Assembly: GCA_023053575.1 (NCBI GenBank)
Contig: JAKZAP010000008.1
Coordinates: forward strand, 5,846,715 to 5,910,714
Length of the DNA stretch: 64,000 nt
Direction of reading: 5' to 3'
DNA from: Branchinecta lynchi
Lineage: Eukaryota > Arthropoda > Branchiopoda > Anostraca > Branchinectidae
The notes below the pieces were generated by a model. The model was not told the origin of the DNA. It did not search any database and was given only the letters and a program-made list of their open reading frames with translations. Both the position numbers and the translations under genes were made by a program. Below, piece by piece: positions 19,225-33,400 of this stretch (position 1 is its first letter; every line of letters starts with the position of its first letter).

Positions 19225-20219
19225 AAAAATAGTTCCCTCAACAAGATTTGCTCCGTTTTTATGTTTCTTTTATGTGTTCGGGGCTAGATACCTGGTGGAA
19301 TCTTGGCACTTTGCCTTAATGAAGACCAGGCTTATCGGATCGAAAAAATACAGAAACGTGCCGTACTATGTCACGATCCCCCAAAATTCCTTACAATGAG
19401 CTCCTTCAGAAATTTAAACTCGAGTCCCTTGAGTCCCGTAGGTTGAAACTGTGCATGGCTTCCGGTAAGAAAATGCTTGAGCACCCTATCCATAAGCATG
19501 TACTTCCGCCACCATTCAATACTGCTCGCGAACGACCTGCAAGAGCGGCCTCAGTGGTGATCACAAAACTCCAACACGTAAAATGTGACCATGTACGGTG
19601 TGAAAAGACGTTTGTACCGTCTTTTGTTAAAATTTTTAATCTTATTTAGTGTTTACTTTTATATGACGTTGACATAATTATATACGAGTGTCTACATGTA
19701 TATATGACGATTTCGACAGATTCAGATTTCACCACGATAATTCGAAAAGAAGAAAAGCGATGTCTATCTGTCTGTCAGAAAATAACCTAGTGTTATACAC
19801 CGTTTTCGGACTTGCCACTGTCTAGTTTTACCTCACCAGTGCGGATTCTCCAGAACCTGGTTGGGAGTCACTGGGAAATGATGAGACCAAAGAACTCCCT
19901 ATAGAGGAGTGTAAAAAAAAAACAAAAAAAATACTGTCACCGTGTCGAATGCGCCTACTTTCTGACCCCTTCGTGATCATTCCAACCAGGGGAATTGCAA
20001 TATCGCATGCTTTTGTACTGCATCAAAATACGCTCTTTCTGATTGGAACCAGATGTGGGTTTTTCTTGCTTGTACATGCAAGCTATTTCTTCCCTCTATG
20101 CGTCACAAATAATGACGCAACTGCAAACATGTTCACTCCCTTTAGGTTGTTAATGGCAGACTTAATGCTCACTTCCCATTATTCTGTTCCGTTGCCCTAC
20201 GACACCGGCATTCCGTAAT

Positions 20220-20503
20220 TCCCTCAGCATTTTCCCTGTAAGGCCACACTGGGCGGGGCTGATGTCCGATACCCTGCCTTCAGGCAGGAAGGGTGATGGG
20301 AGTTTAGGGACAAGCCACCCTAGTGCCTTTGCACACCCTTCCTGTTACCTTCCCAGATTTCTCGAGGTACCCACTTGAAGCTGGGCGGACTTGGGCTTGC
20401 CTTACAGGGTAACGCTACTGACCCCCGCCCCAAACGCATTCGCGGTCGGTGCCACCGCGACTCGAACGACCCTAGCACGCTAACCATTCGGCGAGGACGG
20501 ACA
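20220..20503 (-). repeat. tRNA-derived SINE
   Basis: On the minus strand the 5' part reads ctcgccgaatggttagcgtg (an A-box-like segment) followed by gtcgttcgagtcgcgg (B-box-like GTTCGAGTC). This is the internal promoter of a tRNA. A non-tRNA body follows with aagtgggtacctcgagaaat and ctgggaaggtaac. It is too divergent to be a working tRNA gene. The downstream end near 20220 is uncertain. Confidence 0.65.
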
Positions 20504-20959
20504 AATCATAAATGAATAATTAGTAATGAAATGTTCGTGAGCTTTGATGTCGTTATGTTAATACTTCAGTATTACGAATATTTGGAATGCCTCTTTCGTT
20601 TGTATTATCTTCCTTACTCAAAGACTTCTTGCTATTTAGGGTGGGGTAGGCATGACCGTGGATTATAATAGAGGGATCATTTTTACGAAGCAAAAGCCGA
20701 ATGTTACATTATGGATAAAACAGCCCAGCCTTGAAACAGACTTGAGCGTTACGCCACGCAGGACACGCTAGAAAATGCGCGAACTCAGACATTTTCTTTA
20801 CTGTTTTATGGTAATAACGCAAATTTATTGAGTTTGTTTAATTGACGTAAGTACAACGCGGAAAATGCGATAAGTACCTGTAAAAGCTGTTTGTTTAAAG
20901 GCTAAGAGGATACTAAGCGTTTGCGAAACTAACAGGAAAACATAACTGTGATTATTTTT
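20504..20959. other. Intergenic, nothing recognised
   Basis: AT-rich stretch without a recognisable exon or repeat. Confidence 0.35.
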
Positions 20960-21112
20960 GATGACGCTAAAAGGATAAATCAGCCGACGTTATTCTAGTG
21001 ATATTTCGGCACTCCTTGGCAAGGGTCCTCTTCAGGCCCCGGCTAGATCAACGAAATCGCTAGAACACATCTCAGCTGACTTACCCGTTTAGGCATCAAA
21101 TATGATTCGCTC
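20960..21112. repeat. Family D hairpin copy upstream of the Ly6 gene
   Basis: It contains gatgacgctaaaaggataaa, 'ccttggcaagggtcctcttcagg' and the inverted 'cagctgacttacccgtttaggc'. It is an imperfect palindrome of the same family as 12766-12960 and 33783-34086. Confidence 0.6.
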
Positions 21113-21406
21113 AGCTTGGGCTATAGGCATACTTATCGTGGCATGGCATACAGAAAAATAAAGAACAAAAGTAGATTCCAATTCCTTTCTATTCACTGAT
21201 CATATAAAATATGGGCTGCTGCTTGCTCTTTTTAATCAGTGGGTGACTCACTTTTCCGGCATATCCACCATCCTTTTTTTGCCGTGAAAAGACGCTTCAT
21301 GCTCTCTTAGGTCTGGAGGAGATTAGAATGGAAGTGCATGGCTTACCCAGTGTGAAACTGACCTTGATTTCCCAAGTTTCAGGTCATAAAAGAGAAGTGA
21401 GCCACC

Positions 21407-21464
21407 ATGGCAACAGGAAGTTACGTGCTAACGATTCTTGTATTATTCTCTGCATTTGTTTACG
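21407..21464 (+). CDS. Ly6 gene exon 1 (signal peptide)
   Basis: It encodes MATGSYVLTILVLFSAFVY, the signal-peptide core, and ends in phase 1 at tacg|gtatgt. The longer frame that reads through the donor is intronic. Confidence 0.85.
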
Positions 21465-24400
21465 GTATGTTTCCCTTTATTTTATTTAGCAGGAATTTAC
21501 AACCGATAAGTGGACATACGGGCTTGGGAATTCATTTACAATTTTTACTTACTTTAGTTGACCGTCCCATACGTTTTCGGTGGCCGTCTGGGGGCCATTT
21601 TCCTCGCCAACACATGAATACGCTATCTGTAGGCTACTATGCTCTTCGGCTTTCTTGAGCTTGTCCGAGAAGACGGGTGAGATGATGTTTTTCGATCGTC
21701 TCATATATTGTGGATGCGATTTTAAAACTAATAAAGATATTCGTATATGTTTATTAGTAATAAATATATTCGTATATGTTTGTATATGAGGTATTCAGAA
21801 AATAAAATAAAGGTTATTTATCAATGATTGGGTTAAAGGACCCCTGAATGAACAGTACCAAGTATCATCCCCAGAGGCGTCACAAGTGCATTTTCGGTGG
21901 GGGGGGTTGCAGAGCAAAAATATTACCGAATCTTTCAAAAATTTTACCGAATCCTAGAACTAAGAATTTGAGCTTTAAATTATGGAACAGAGACGATTAC
22001 GTAGGAAGAGTAACAATAAAGGGCAGCATGAAAGACGATAAGCCAACTATTAGGCAGCGTTCTGGCGAAGGTCACGTGGAGAATATACTGCCGGGCGTGA
22101 TTGCAGTAACATCTTCTACCTCTTATAGCCAATAGAAAATTAAATCGAGCGCCGCAGGCGAAAATTTTCGAAATCATTTTTTTTGCTGTAGGCTAAAACT
22201 AACTACTTTCAAATTCTATCATTTACCGTTGATTAAACACCGAGACTCCAAGAAGTTCCCGAAACCGGATGGAGCGACGTTCCGTCAGTAGCAGTAACTG
22301 TAGTCTAGTCAATATACTACCCATAATCACATAAAGTGAGGGCCGCAGGCGAAATTTTTGTTTGCTTTTAATTTTAATCTTAATTTCCATCCAAATTCTA
22401 GCTTTTATTCTTTCGAAATCTCAATCCTAAAACTGGCTTAAAATAGAGAGTATTACGAAAAGTGCTGCAAGCGGATTTTCGAAATATTTATGAATAGATT
22501 TTCTTTTTGGAATCCAAAATAAAAGTAAGGACTATCGATGATATCATAGATCATCCCTTTTGTCTGTGACCAGTGCTTCACTCGACGTCTTCTGAGTTTC
22601 GAGGTTCGTGGTAACTTCCGAATCCTGGTAATTATAACGAATAAATCACCGAATTCCACTTATTATACCGAATAAGTTTAGGCCGATAGCATGTTCGGGA
22701 TTCTGTATAACTAGCGTATCGCGGTTATTATACCGAATTGTTTCGGTATCGAAAGACTACCGAACAATATTCATATTCGGTATACTTTCGTCGAAACCGG
22801 AACAAATCGTGGTTAACTTGCTAATCCTGGAAAGTATACTGAATAAATTACCGAATCCTAATCATGATACCGAATAATTTTGAACCAATAGCTTATTCGG
22901 GGTTCTGTGTAACTACGGTATCTCCATAAATATACCGAATAGTTCCTGCATCGAAAAATTACCAAATGATTTCAGTAAGTTCTCTCACCAAATTCGTGAT
23001 AACTACCGAATACTGACAAATATACCGAATCCCGATCATTATACCGAAGAGATTTGTACAGATTGCCTATTTATTATTCTATATAACTATCGAATCCCCT
23101 TAAATATATTGAACAGTTCTGCTATCGAAAAAATACCGAACAACCGGCCCAAAATTTTACCGAATCTCAAATTCGGTAAAAGGGGGGGTGCTGCACCCCC
23201 CCCCCCTTGCGACGCCCCTGGTCATCCCTATCTGTATGACTTCCGTTAACATTGCCTGAAAACCCAATCTAAATACGAAATAGGGTTTCCAAGCTATGAT
23301 TTTTGCTCCATTTTGCACCTTTCCTTATTCCAGTACCGAACAGTTTTAGAAAGGAACAAATATCTCCAATCCCCCCTTCTTCTGGAATATTTTTTAACAA
23401 GTTAAGCCCAAACGTGTATCTAGAAGAAATTGCAATACGATCCTGCCAGCGCTGTACAAGATTTGAATGAATTGCGCTTTTTGTCTTGGAGTCTCCATGC
23501 GCAAACCTCCAGAAACGAAAATCCCTATTTTGAAAACGTCACGCTCAGGAGAAGAATGCTCTCCGTGGCCATGTCTGTAAATGCATTCTCCATGGTGTGT
23601 TCAAGTATGGTTTGATCGTTCAGGTGTCCTTTAAGGATTGAATATATAGTAGTATTGTATTTATAGTAGCCAAGTAGAATGGTTTTATAAGCAAACGCAG
23701 TGAAGAGTTTGTGAAGAGCATATGTATAGCTTCGACTTGTTAACTCGATTATTTGTAACTAAATGAGAGATGTTTATGAAATAAAAGGTTATTTACTTAT
23801 GATAGTTGAGGATGGAGTTTTGACCTTCGGTTAATGAACTTGATTATACTTTCACAATATATGTGAGCGCTTGGGCATTTTTTTCAAACTTGTTCATCTG
23901 CAACGCTCAGTTTCAACACTTATGCAAAATGTGATTAGGGTAGAGCTTCTCTATTTTGGACACAGTGAAATGAAGCGCCTCTGGTTCTCCCCTCCCCATT
24001 CTAATAAAAGTCGTCGTTATGGGACTGATAGGAAACCTAAATCTTTACTTTGAGAAAACCATTACAAAACTTGCTAGGGTGTGTAGGCCTACCTAATAAT
24101 GTACGTTACTAGGTTACTAGAAGTCTTGAACCGTTTTTATGGCACTTGCAGCTCCGCTCAAGTGCCATATTCCGATCACTTTTCGGTCGGTCGATCCACT
24201 GTTCTCGAGTTAGGGTACTTCCAGAAGGGCTAGGACGATGAAACTTAGCAGGCATATTAGGGACCTGACCAAACTAACTTGGAAATAGTCATTTGCGCGA
24301 TCCGACCACCGTTGGAGGAGGGGAAGTAGGCGGAGTCCGAAAAATAGGGGCGTGCATAACTTTCAAATGTGTAGTAGGATCTTAATGAAACTTTATATCT

Positions 24401-27400
24401 GGAAAGACCTCGTGTCTCAGATGTCTCAGTTCAGGTCCGGACCGGATCTGATGAATATGGGGGGGGGGGGGGGTCTGATGAATCTCAGCTAGTGGAGCTA
24501 TCGTGATGAAACTTCGTGGGAAGAACAAGCACAAGCTCTAGATCCATAACTGACAGAACTAAATCGTATTCGGACACTTACACTGCGGGGGGAGTTGGAG
24601 GGGGGTTCCGGAATTCCGGTGATCCGTAGTTAGTGTACTTCCAGGTGGGCTAGGACGATAAAACTTGGCAGTTATATCAGGGATTCGAACAGATTAACTT
24701 AGAAAGAGTCGCTCGCCTGATCCGACCATCGTGGGGGAGCGGGATACGGCGGAATCCGGAAATTAGTGGCATGAATAACTTTCGAACGGGTTACTGGATC
24801 TTACTGAAACTTCATATCTTGAAAGACTTCACGTCTCAGATGTACCATTTCTAGTCCGGACCGGATCCGATGAACGGTGGGGGGGGGGGGGGGTCGGAGG
24901 GGAGAACCGGAAATCTTGTGACATGCATAGAGTGGAGCGATCAGGAGGAAACTTGGTGGGGTACAGGCACAAGTCCTAGGTGCATTAGTGACAAAATCGA
25001 ACAGGATTCGGGTAGCTGTAGGGGGGTGTCCGGAATTCCGATGATCGTGACTTAAGGTACTTCCAGGTGTGCTAGGACGATACAACTTTGCTGAAGCATT
25101 AGAAACTTGACCATTGGTTAGACATCGTCACTTCTCCAATCCGACCATCCCTTGAAGAACTGGCAAAACACAAAAAGTACTTTTTAAGCAAAATTTACTT
25201 TTTCACGATCTCCATGAGCACATGATCCTTTTTGCCTCAAGGGTTTTGCTTAGAAATTATTTTTAAGCACCCTTAAAGGGCACATCTTAACCGAAAAGTG
25301 AAAAAAATATCTCCATCACTTCCATCTGATTCGGCCTTGCAAGTGCCATATGCGCTTCCAGCTCTTGTTGTTTAGCGATTTTTGTGTTCGATTTCTGATC
25401 TTTGTTTCAGTGCCGAACTGATTTCTCAGAATTTAATCAGCAATGTAACCAAGCTGAAACTAGCGTTCCGGCTCAGTTGTCAGCCTCTATGTTGAAACTA
25501 AATAGACGGATTGTTCTCTACCCATCGAAATGGATGCGAATCAATTGGCAGTATTGACCAGTTATAAGGCTAGGCTTTGACTCGAAGGTGCGAACCGACT
25601 AATAGGATGCGAGACTTATTTTGTTGTAAAAGTCTGAAACCTTTATGATCCCGTTTCTGAGTGAACTTCCTTTCATTTTTTTCAAACAAAATTTTTTACC
25701 GTTGATGTTTTAGGGTTGGTTCCTCACAGGTTAGCTTCTGGCCAATGAAGATACTGCTGATTAAAAAAGTTCTTATTGGTCGAACTGATCGGAATGTCGG
25801 ATTTTAGGATTTGAAATATTTTGGTTGATTGCGGAATAGCTTTATTTCACGAGTGTGGGAAGCGGTAAAAGATTTGCATTATTTTTCACGCCAGTAGACC
25901 AGCTGAGCGAGTCAAGATATGTTGTTATTTTTCTCTGACGATGAATAATTCCCAAAATTTCAGAACCGACAAAATTCATGCATGAGCTAATCAAGTGATC
26001 AGCGGAGGGCACATAACTTGTTTATTCGGATATTTTGTTGTGGTTTACTTCGATGAATAGTTCGTTCGTAATCCGGTGAAAAGCGGTAAGTCAAGAACGA
26101 GCTGGTTGCGTAAATGCAAGTGAATAAAGGGAAAACAAAGTGCAAGACCCAGCGATCAAGCTGTTTTCGCCTAGAGCGATCAGTTTTCTCGAACGCCCTC
26201 GAAAATATGGATAAACGTTCCTTGCGAATCATATTTGATCGCTATAAACCAATAAGCTAGCTGAGATTTATTCTGTCGATATCTCGGCCCTCCATTTATT
26301 TCGACCCAAAATTTATTGTTACTGCATGTTACTGCTGTTTGACTATTTGGCGTTTTCATGACACCCAGTGTCCGATGATACCGAGGACTTTTACCATGAC
26401 GAGTAAACCAGAAAGCAATTTTTTCTATTTACAAGTCTAGGACTACAATCAAGAAGAAGAAGGATTTATGACGCACTGCCCAAGGGCATAAGTTCAGTAG
26501 AAAAGGACAAGGAAATATAAAACAATCACAAAACACTGAAAAATATTTTGTTGGAATCAATGTCGAATCAATGTCTTTTCCGTCGGTCGGTCGGTCGGTC
26601 GGTTAGTCCGGTGTTTGCGAGTTAGGGTACTTCCAGATATGCTAGGACGATGAAACTTGGCAGACGTATTAGGGATCCGACCAAACTAACTTGGAAATAG
26701 TCACTTGCCCGATCCGACCATCGTGGGGGGAGGGGGAGGTTGCGGAATCCAGAAAATAGGGACATGCGTAACTTTCGCATGGGTGATCGGATCTTAATGA
26801 AACTTGATACATGGTAAGACCTCGTGTCTCAGATGTCTCATCTCATGTCCGGACCGGATCCGATGAATCTTAGGGGGAGTCGGAGGGGGAGCCGGAAATC
26901 GTGTGAACTCTCGGAGTGGAGCGATCTGGATGAAACTTGATGGGAAGAACTAGCACAAGCTCTAGATAAATAACTGACAGAACTGGACCAGATTCGGACA
27001 CTGTGGGGGGAGTTGGAGGGGGGTTCCAGAATTCCGGTGATCCGTAGTTGATGTACTGCCAGGTGGGCTAGGACGATAAAACTTGGCAGGCGTATCAGAG
27101 ACCCGACCAGATTAACTTGGAAACAGTCACTCGCCCGATCCGACCGTCGTGAGGGAGGGGGAGACGGCAGAATCCGAAAATTAGTGGCATGCATAACTTT
27201 CGAACGGGTTATCGGATCTTAATGAAACTTGATATCTTGAAAGAACTCCTGTCTCAGATGTACCATTTCAAGTGCGGACCGAATCCAATGAACTGGGGGG
27301 GGGGGGGGTGGAGCCAAAATCTTGTGATACGCGTAGAGTGGAGCGATCAGGATGAAACTTGATGGGACGTACAGGCAGAAGTCCTAGGTGCATCAGTGAC

Positions 27401-30400
27401 AGAATTGGATCGGATTCGGGTACCGAGGGGGGGGGCTGTAGGGGGGTGTCCGGAATTCCGGTGATAGTGAGTTAATGTACTCCCAAATGTGATAGGACGA
27501 TAAAACTTTGCTGGAGCATTAGAACCTTGACATCGTCACTTCTCCGATCCGACCATTCCTTAAAAAACTCATCTTAACCGCAAAATACAAAAAATACTTT
27601 TAAGCAAAATTGATTTTTAGCACCCTTAAAGTGCGCACCGGAAAGGGAAAAAAAACTTTTGACCGTCACTTCCAATCTCAGACCCAGCCTTGCAAGTTTG
27701 GCGCATCTTAACCGAATACTCCCATCTGACACAGCCTTCCGGGTTTTTGTTTTCCTTCTTGATTCCTTTTGCTTTCTGTCTCCTATTTTTATATTTAAAG
27801 TGAACCCATAGGTTGAATTTTCAGCCCCCTTAATTTTTTTCTTGCTGGGGTATTTCTTACAACATATGCTTGCAAGTGCCATATGAGCTTACAGCTCTTG
27901 TTTCTGGTTTATTTTTTTTCTGGTTTATTTGTCATGGCCGTAAATGTCCCTTGTATAAGTTCCATCATCACATGAATGTCTAAACTAATAAGACTAATTT
28001 CGAGGAAACGGCACAACCCTTTTCTGTACAGCAATACTCATGTCATTTGTTACAAACGCAAAATCTAATCATGAAGAATATACATGTAACAAAGAAAACA
28101 AAATAGAATACCGTAGTCTTTTATTAATGCCCAAATCGTGGACACGCCAAATAGGGGGTACTCGTCAAACAACAGTAAAATAAATCTTGTCAAACTAATT
28201 CATCTTTTGTCATCAAACTAATAAATACAAAGAAAAAACAATTTAAAAAATATAAAATAAGGTACGGTAAACACACACGTACAACAAATATTGCAGCCCC
28301 AGAAGCTATAGGCTTGCGAGGTGCTTAATTACGATAACGTACCCAGTCGCGCTTTAGCCAGAACATAATTAACGAACTGCTAAACGCTAAAAATGCGAAG
28401 GAAAATAAGGAAAAAACAAAAAAAGAAAATGATCTGGCTACCCTGTAGGCACGTATCCGCTAGTTATCCGCCGAAGCGTTAGCGTTAATTATCTTCTTTC
28501 GTAGTTGTTGTCGCTATCGATTGCTTCAAATGTGTTTCTGTTAATGGAGACAATCCCGCCTGCGAGGACCCGTTTCACAATAATTACACGACGGACTTGC
28601 TAGAATCCTCGTGCATGGGCGGGAAGAAAGGAAGGAATGGTCTTTTTCCTGCTAGCTCCTGTCTTAAATTAGCTGGCGTTTATGGTGAGTCTTTTTTAGT
28701 CTGTGTCGAAGCTAAGGATAACATGACAATGGTGGCGCCAGTATAAACTCGTTAGCTAGGTTGTGTCCAGAATACACTCCTTTTTTAAAGGAATTGCCCC
28801 AGTAGCTAAAGTTAAAAATAGGCAACAAAGGAAATGACCAAAAAAGGATAGCTACACCCTCAGATTTTTGGTAACGTATAATACATGGATGGCCGCCCGT
28901 TCGTTAAATTTTATGTCCGATGACGGAATATTGATTTATGAACATTTTATGTGTTATTTTCACGAATTATAACACTGAAAGCACCTATACACTTGCCGGA
29001 ATGTAAGTCACAACCCCTCCGGCGTCTAAGTGAGTGCACTTGCGGTTACTAGCTATAATTAGTGTGAACGTTGACGCAGGTTCATATTTCTCTCTACGCC
29101 CTGAAGAGGACCCTTTCCAAGAAGAGACGAAGTAAAATTTCACCGTCGAATCGTTTAGCGTCATCAGACATGATTTGCAGTTAGCTTGGGCTAAAGAAAT
29201 ACTGTACTTGTACTAGCGAGCAGTCTCTACGAAGATCCCATTATTCCAGTACACTGTCGTTACCAAAAACTGTTGAAATTCTAAATATAGCCGTCGACCA
29301 CGTACTATTAAATGTAACTGTAATCTTGACAAATGTGTGCATGTCAGTAGCCTACTCACCAATTTTTGTTTTGTTACCATATTTGGCAGAGCAAAAGAGT
29401 GTGGTTTATCAGCCTACTATTTACAGTGCATTACAGTTGATTACAGTGCGGTTAAATTACTATTCTAGCTCTAGATACTTTGATTAAATTAAGATTCTTA
29501 GTTCGTTTTATCATTTCCGTCTGTGAGCATTCAATCAGCATCATAAAGTACCTATAATCTCTCTTAGCTGACACACGGCAGTCCCTTACTATCAGAAGCT
29601 GTTCGATGGACAGTGGAACTTTGACTTTGGACACGGAACTTGTCAGAATGTCGCATTGTGGAAGTTTTATACTTGACGGAAGGTACCGGAGATAGAAGTT
29701 ATAGATGATAAGAAAGTTATAAATGATGCATGTAGATGATGATATCATAGCTGATAGTTGCTTTCAATCTATAACCTGCTGAGCTGTCTGTCGATCGGCC
29801 ACACTGTCAGAAGCGTTGTAACATGTATGTCGTGATATGGGTAATTTCTTTATGAAATCGCTCATAACGATGAGTGATTTCAACAGATTTTGAGCATTAT
29901 TTTGTTAGTGATGCAGACAATTTTTCTTATGAGGTTATGTTTTATTAACCCCTATGCATTATGTTTGCGTAAGACGTTAAATTAAAAATGGTTTGCAATG
30001 TTGCTTGTAAAGAAAAGATAACACTTACAGGCCATACTGAATAGTGATGTTCTCTTTAGTCCAATTCAAGTATTTGGGAATGATTATTGATGAAATGATT
30101 ACATGGAAAGATCATGTGAGAGCTCTTTCTATTAAAATGTTACGTGGAGCAGGTGCTCTGAGCAGATTAAAACACATTATTCCACAACAATCGCTCAAAA
30201 CTTTATACTACACCCTTATTTCATCATATCTGGAGTATGGATGTTCTCTTTGGTCCAATTCATTTAAATATAACACACACAAAATCCAAGTAATCCAAAA
30301 CCGTGCGATAAAAACATTATTCTTAAATCAACATTCAACAATTGAATCATTTCGTCTTGCGAGCGTTTTGAATGTTTACAAAATGTCAAAGTTTCAGGTA

Positions 30401-33400
30401 GCAACTTTAGTTTATTCATGTATTAATTCATTAGCACCTTTAGGAAGAAGAGAACTAAATATGTTTCATGTGACCTCGGAGTACCATTCATACCCAACTA
30501 CTTCTTCTCAGAGAAATATACTCCTGTCAGAAATACGCCATAGTCATCGAGGAGCTCTTTCATTACGACATGTTGGCGTAGAAATATGGAACGTGTTGCC
30601 GTGCTGTGTAAAAGAATCAGTGTCTTTGAGCGCTCTCCAGAAAAAGATGAAAAACCATCTTCTTGATTCTTGAAAGTTAGTGTTATTTATTTTGTTCTCT
30701 TGTTCTCTTTTAATATGGATTTGTTGTCGCGTCATACGCGGATAGGGTTGTCACAACTCACAATTGATTTTCGTAAGAGATGAAATTTGTCTTCTTTAGA
30801 GGTATTAATTCGTTTGAGTTCCTGAACTGGCCATTTTAGAGCCTTTGGCATGTTGGTAGTTCCGGGATTCGTCTGTTGATTTTTTTTTTTTTTCGTTTTT
30901 ACAAAAAATAAAGTATGGACCCCTAGCGGATAGCATCCAAAGTCTTAATTGTTGAGATTGCAAATCATTGTGTTAAATATCGCCGAACCTCTGACAGTGC
31001 TGCTACCTGCTCGAAACTAAAAGAATGTCATGGCAGAACATTGACTGACAACGTTTTTACTTTAATCGACCGGTTTATCAGGTTAAAGATTTGCACATTG
31101 ATTGCATGGATGGTGTTCATGTTAGTTTTCAGATCATGTGTTATGGTGGAAGGATTTTGTAGTTTTAGTACTCGTACCTGTTTCTTTTCTAGACGACACC
31201 GGTGAAACTTTGTTCATCCGAGGTTGTGCTTTAGATAGTGGGACATTAACCACAGATACTGAGATAACCCGGATGTCACATTGTGGAGGCTTTATCTACA
31301 ATGACAGGTTGTGTTTACTCTTTTTTTTTTTTGGTTTTGTTGGCGTTGGTGTCAGGAATGGAGTAGGAGGTGTGGTAATTTTTGTCGCTTGATGAAAAGA
31401 ACGGAGGCTGGATTACCTTTTCGAAATGGCAGGCACTGTCTAGGGAACCGGGAGCCGTAATTTATGTCCTACGGGCTACGGAACCGGTGGTTCTCACGGA
31501 AACTAAACCATATGAGCTACGATTCCGGGATCTGACGTCATTAACTAACGGAAACTTGTATATTCTGGCTCCCGTTCCGGTAGTAAGTGGAAATAGCTCA
31601 CGGAAACTTCATCGCACCAGCTTCTCGTCCGGTAGTCTCACGGAATTGTGTACTCAGAAGCTAGGGAGCCGGTAGTTCATACCGGAAACTGTATAATTGG
31701 AGCTTCTGTTCCGGTAGTGTCTACGTGGCATATAGAACTCACGGAATAGTTTGGATGAGAGCTAGGATGCCGGGATTTTCACTGTCTTAGAGAAAATAGC
31801 ATGGGAAAAAATCAACTACCGGAACCCATATATTGAGAGCTAAGGTACCGGTAGCAACTACTATTTGGTTGAAAATGACCAGCTCACGGACACAGACGGC
31901 TATGGGCTAGGGACAAAAATAAATAAAATTGAAGTCAAGGACCCATGTCACTGCAGACTAGGAAGCCGGGAGTGAATATTTTTAACTCACGGAACCCAAC
32001 TTCTGCGGGCTAAGGTTCCGGTAAGGCCAAAAAATTAAGATTTTTGAACTGGATTCCGTGAGCTGTAACGGACTCAAAATCCATATTGACACATGTCCGT
32101 GAGCTTATAATATTAATTTTTGGCACTACCGGAGCCCCAGCCCGCAGGAGTTGGGTTCCGCAAAAATATTCACTTCCGGTTTTCTAGTCTGCACTGACAT
32201 GGGTCCGTGAGTTCATTTTTTTTTTTTTTTTTTTGGCATTACCGGAACCCTAGTCCATAGCCATCTGTGTCCGTGAGCTGGTCATTTTCAACCAAATAGT
32301 TTTTGCTACCGGTACCTTAGCTCTCAATATATGGGTTCCGGTAGTGCTTTTCCCATGCTATTTTCTCTAAGTCAGTGAAAATCCCGGCATCCTAGCTCTC
32401 ATCCAAACTGTTCCGTGAGCTCTATATCCCATGTTGACAATACCGGAACACAAGCTCCAATTATATAGTTTCCGGTATCACCTACCGGCTCCCTAGCTTC
32501 TGAGTACATAATTCCGTGAGACTACCGGACGAGAAGCCGGTACGATGAAGTTTCCGTGAGCAATTTCCATTTACTACCGGAACGGGAGCCAGCACATACA
32601 AGTTTCCGTTAGTCTATGACGTCACATACCGGAATCGTAGCTCTCATGGTTTGAATTCCGTGAGAACTACCGGTTCCGTAGCCCATAGGCCATAAAGTAC
32701 GACTCCCGGTTCCCTAGACAGTGCCTTTCGAAATTGTGACCTGATACTTGGCACAGGCGACGAGATTCGCCATCCCTCATGTAGCTGTAATAGTTATTGC
32801 CTTGGCCTTGTGTCAGCTCATCATTCTTTGTGGTACTCTTAATGTTTTTCCCTGCTATGAGTCAATTTTAGAAATTTCATTCAATCCCTTGTAAGGTATC
32901 AGGAACATAGCTTCACCGGCATGGCGTGTTGAGATTAGTATTTGTTCAGTCTCTTCGAGATAGGGATTGTATTTACTAACTCGGTAACTGCCATGAATGT
33001 CTTTATAAACGTAAGTTAAACCCCAATTCCAGTTTTCTAAATTAAATCCCAAACAATTCTTGTCCTTTACTTCCAACTCTTGCCAACTCACCAACTACTT
33101 CCCCCGATTCAAATCAGGAGGAGTATATCCAGGATAAATAGAAGGAGGACTTTCATATGCCGCTATTTTGACACAGCGCCGCCACTGGCCCCACGAATGA
33201 GGATGTACAGTGAGGAAACCGGTTTTATACAGTGTTAACTGTGGTGTGGCTGAAGCTAGCGCGTTTTTTTTATGCTGAGGGTATTGGTGAATGGTCACAT
33301 CTTTTTGGGATCCCAAAACGTAAGTGGAGGGATACCTATGACATCGCTAAAGTTGTCCGTCTGTCCGTCCGTCAGTGAGCACGAGAACTCTCGAAGAGAT

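Larger units (their letters stand above)
16500..19649 (+). pseudogene. LINE reverse-transcriptase remnant split by two family X elements
   Basis: Three coding pieces lie in order. About 16600-16669 encodes DPQAIVCGAPQGTILGPLLF, a reverse-transcriptase motif. The frame resumes at 17803 with LVMINN and continues to RPERWKYVDDFSLIE (the YVDD catalytic box) and, with frameshifts and stops, to about 18170. The third piece, from about 19225, includes PYNELLQKF and LESRRLKLCM and ends at a stop at 19649. X elements at 16670-17802 and 18171-19224 (reverse) interrupt it. The piece is 5'-truncated and dead. The clade is probably a jockey/CR1-type non-LTR element; I cannot be more exact. Confidence 0.8.

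Noticed and set aside
25411..25550. Candidate extra Ly6 exon starting CRTDFSEFNQQC after a tttcag
   Set aside because: Phase 0 only, while flanking Ly6 exons need phase 1; all ten cysteines are already supplied by the chosen exons.
26580..26612. CRISPR-like or telomeric repeat from the GTCGGTCGGTCGG run
   Set aside because: It is the microsatellite that follows the head in family A elements, and the DNA is eukaryotic.
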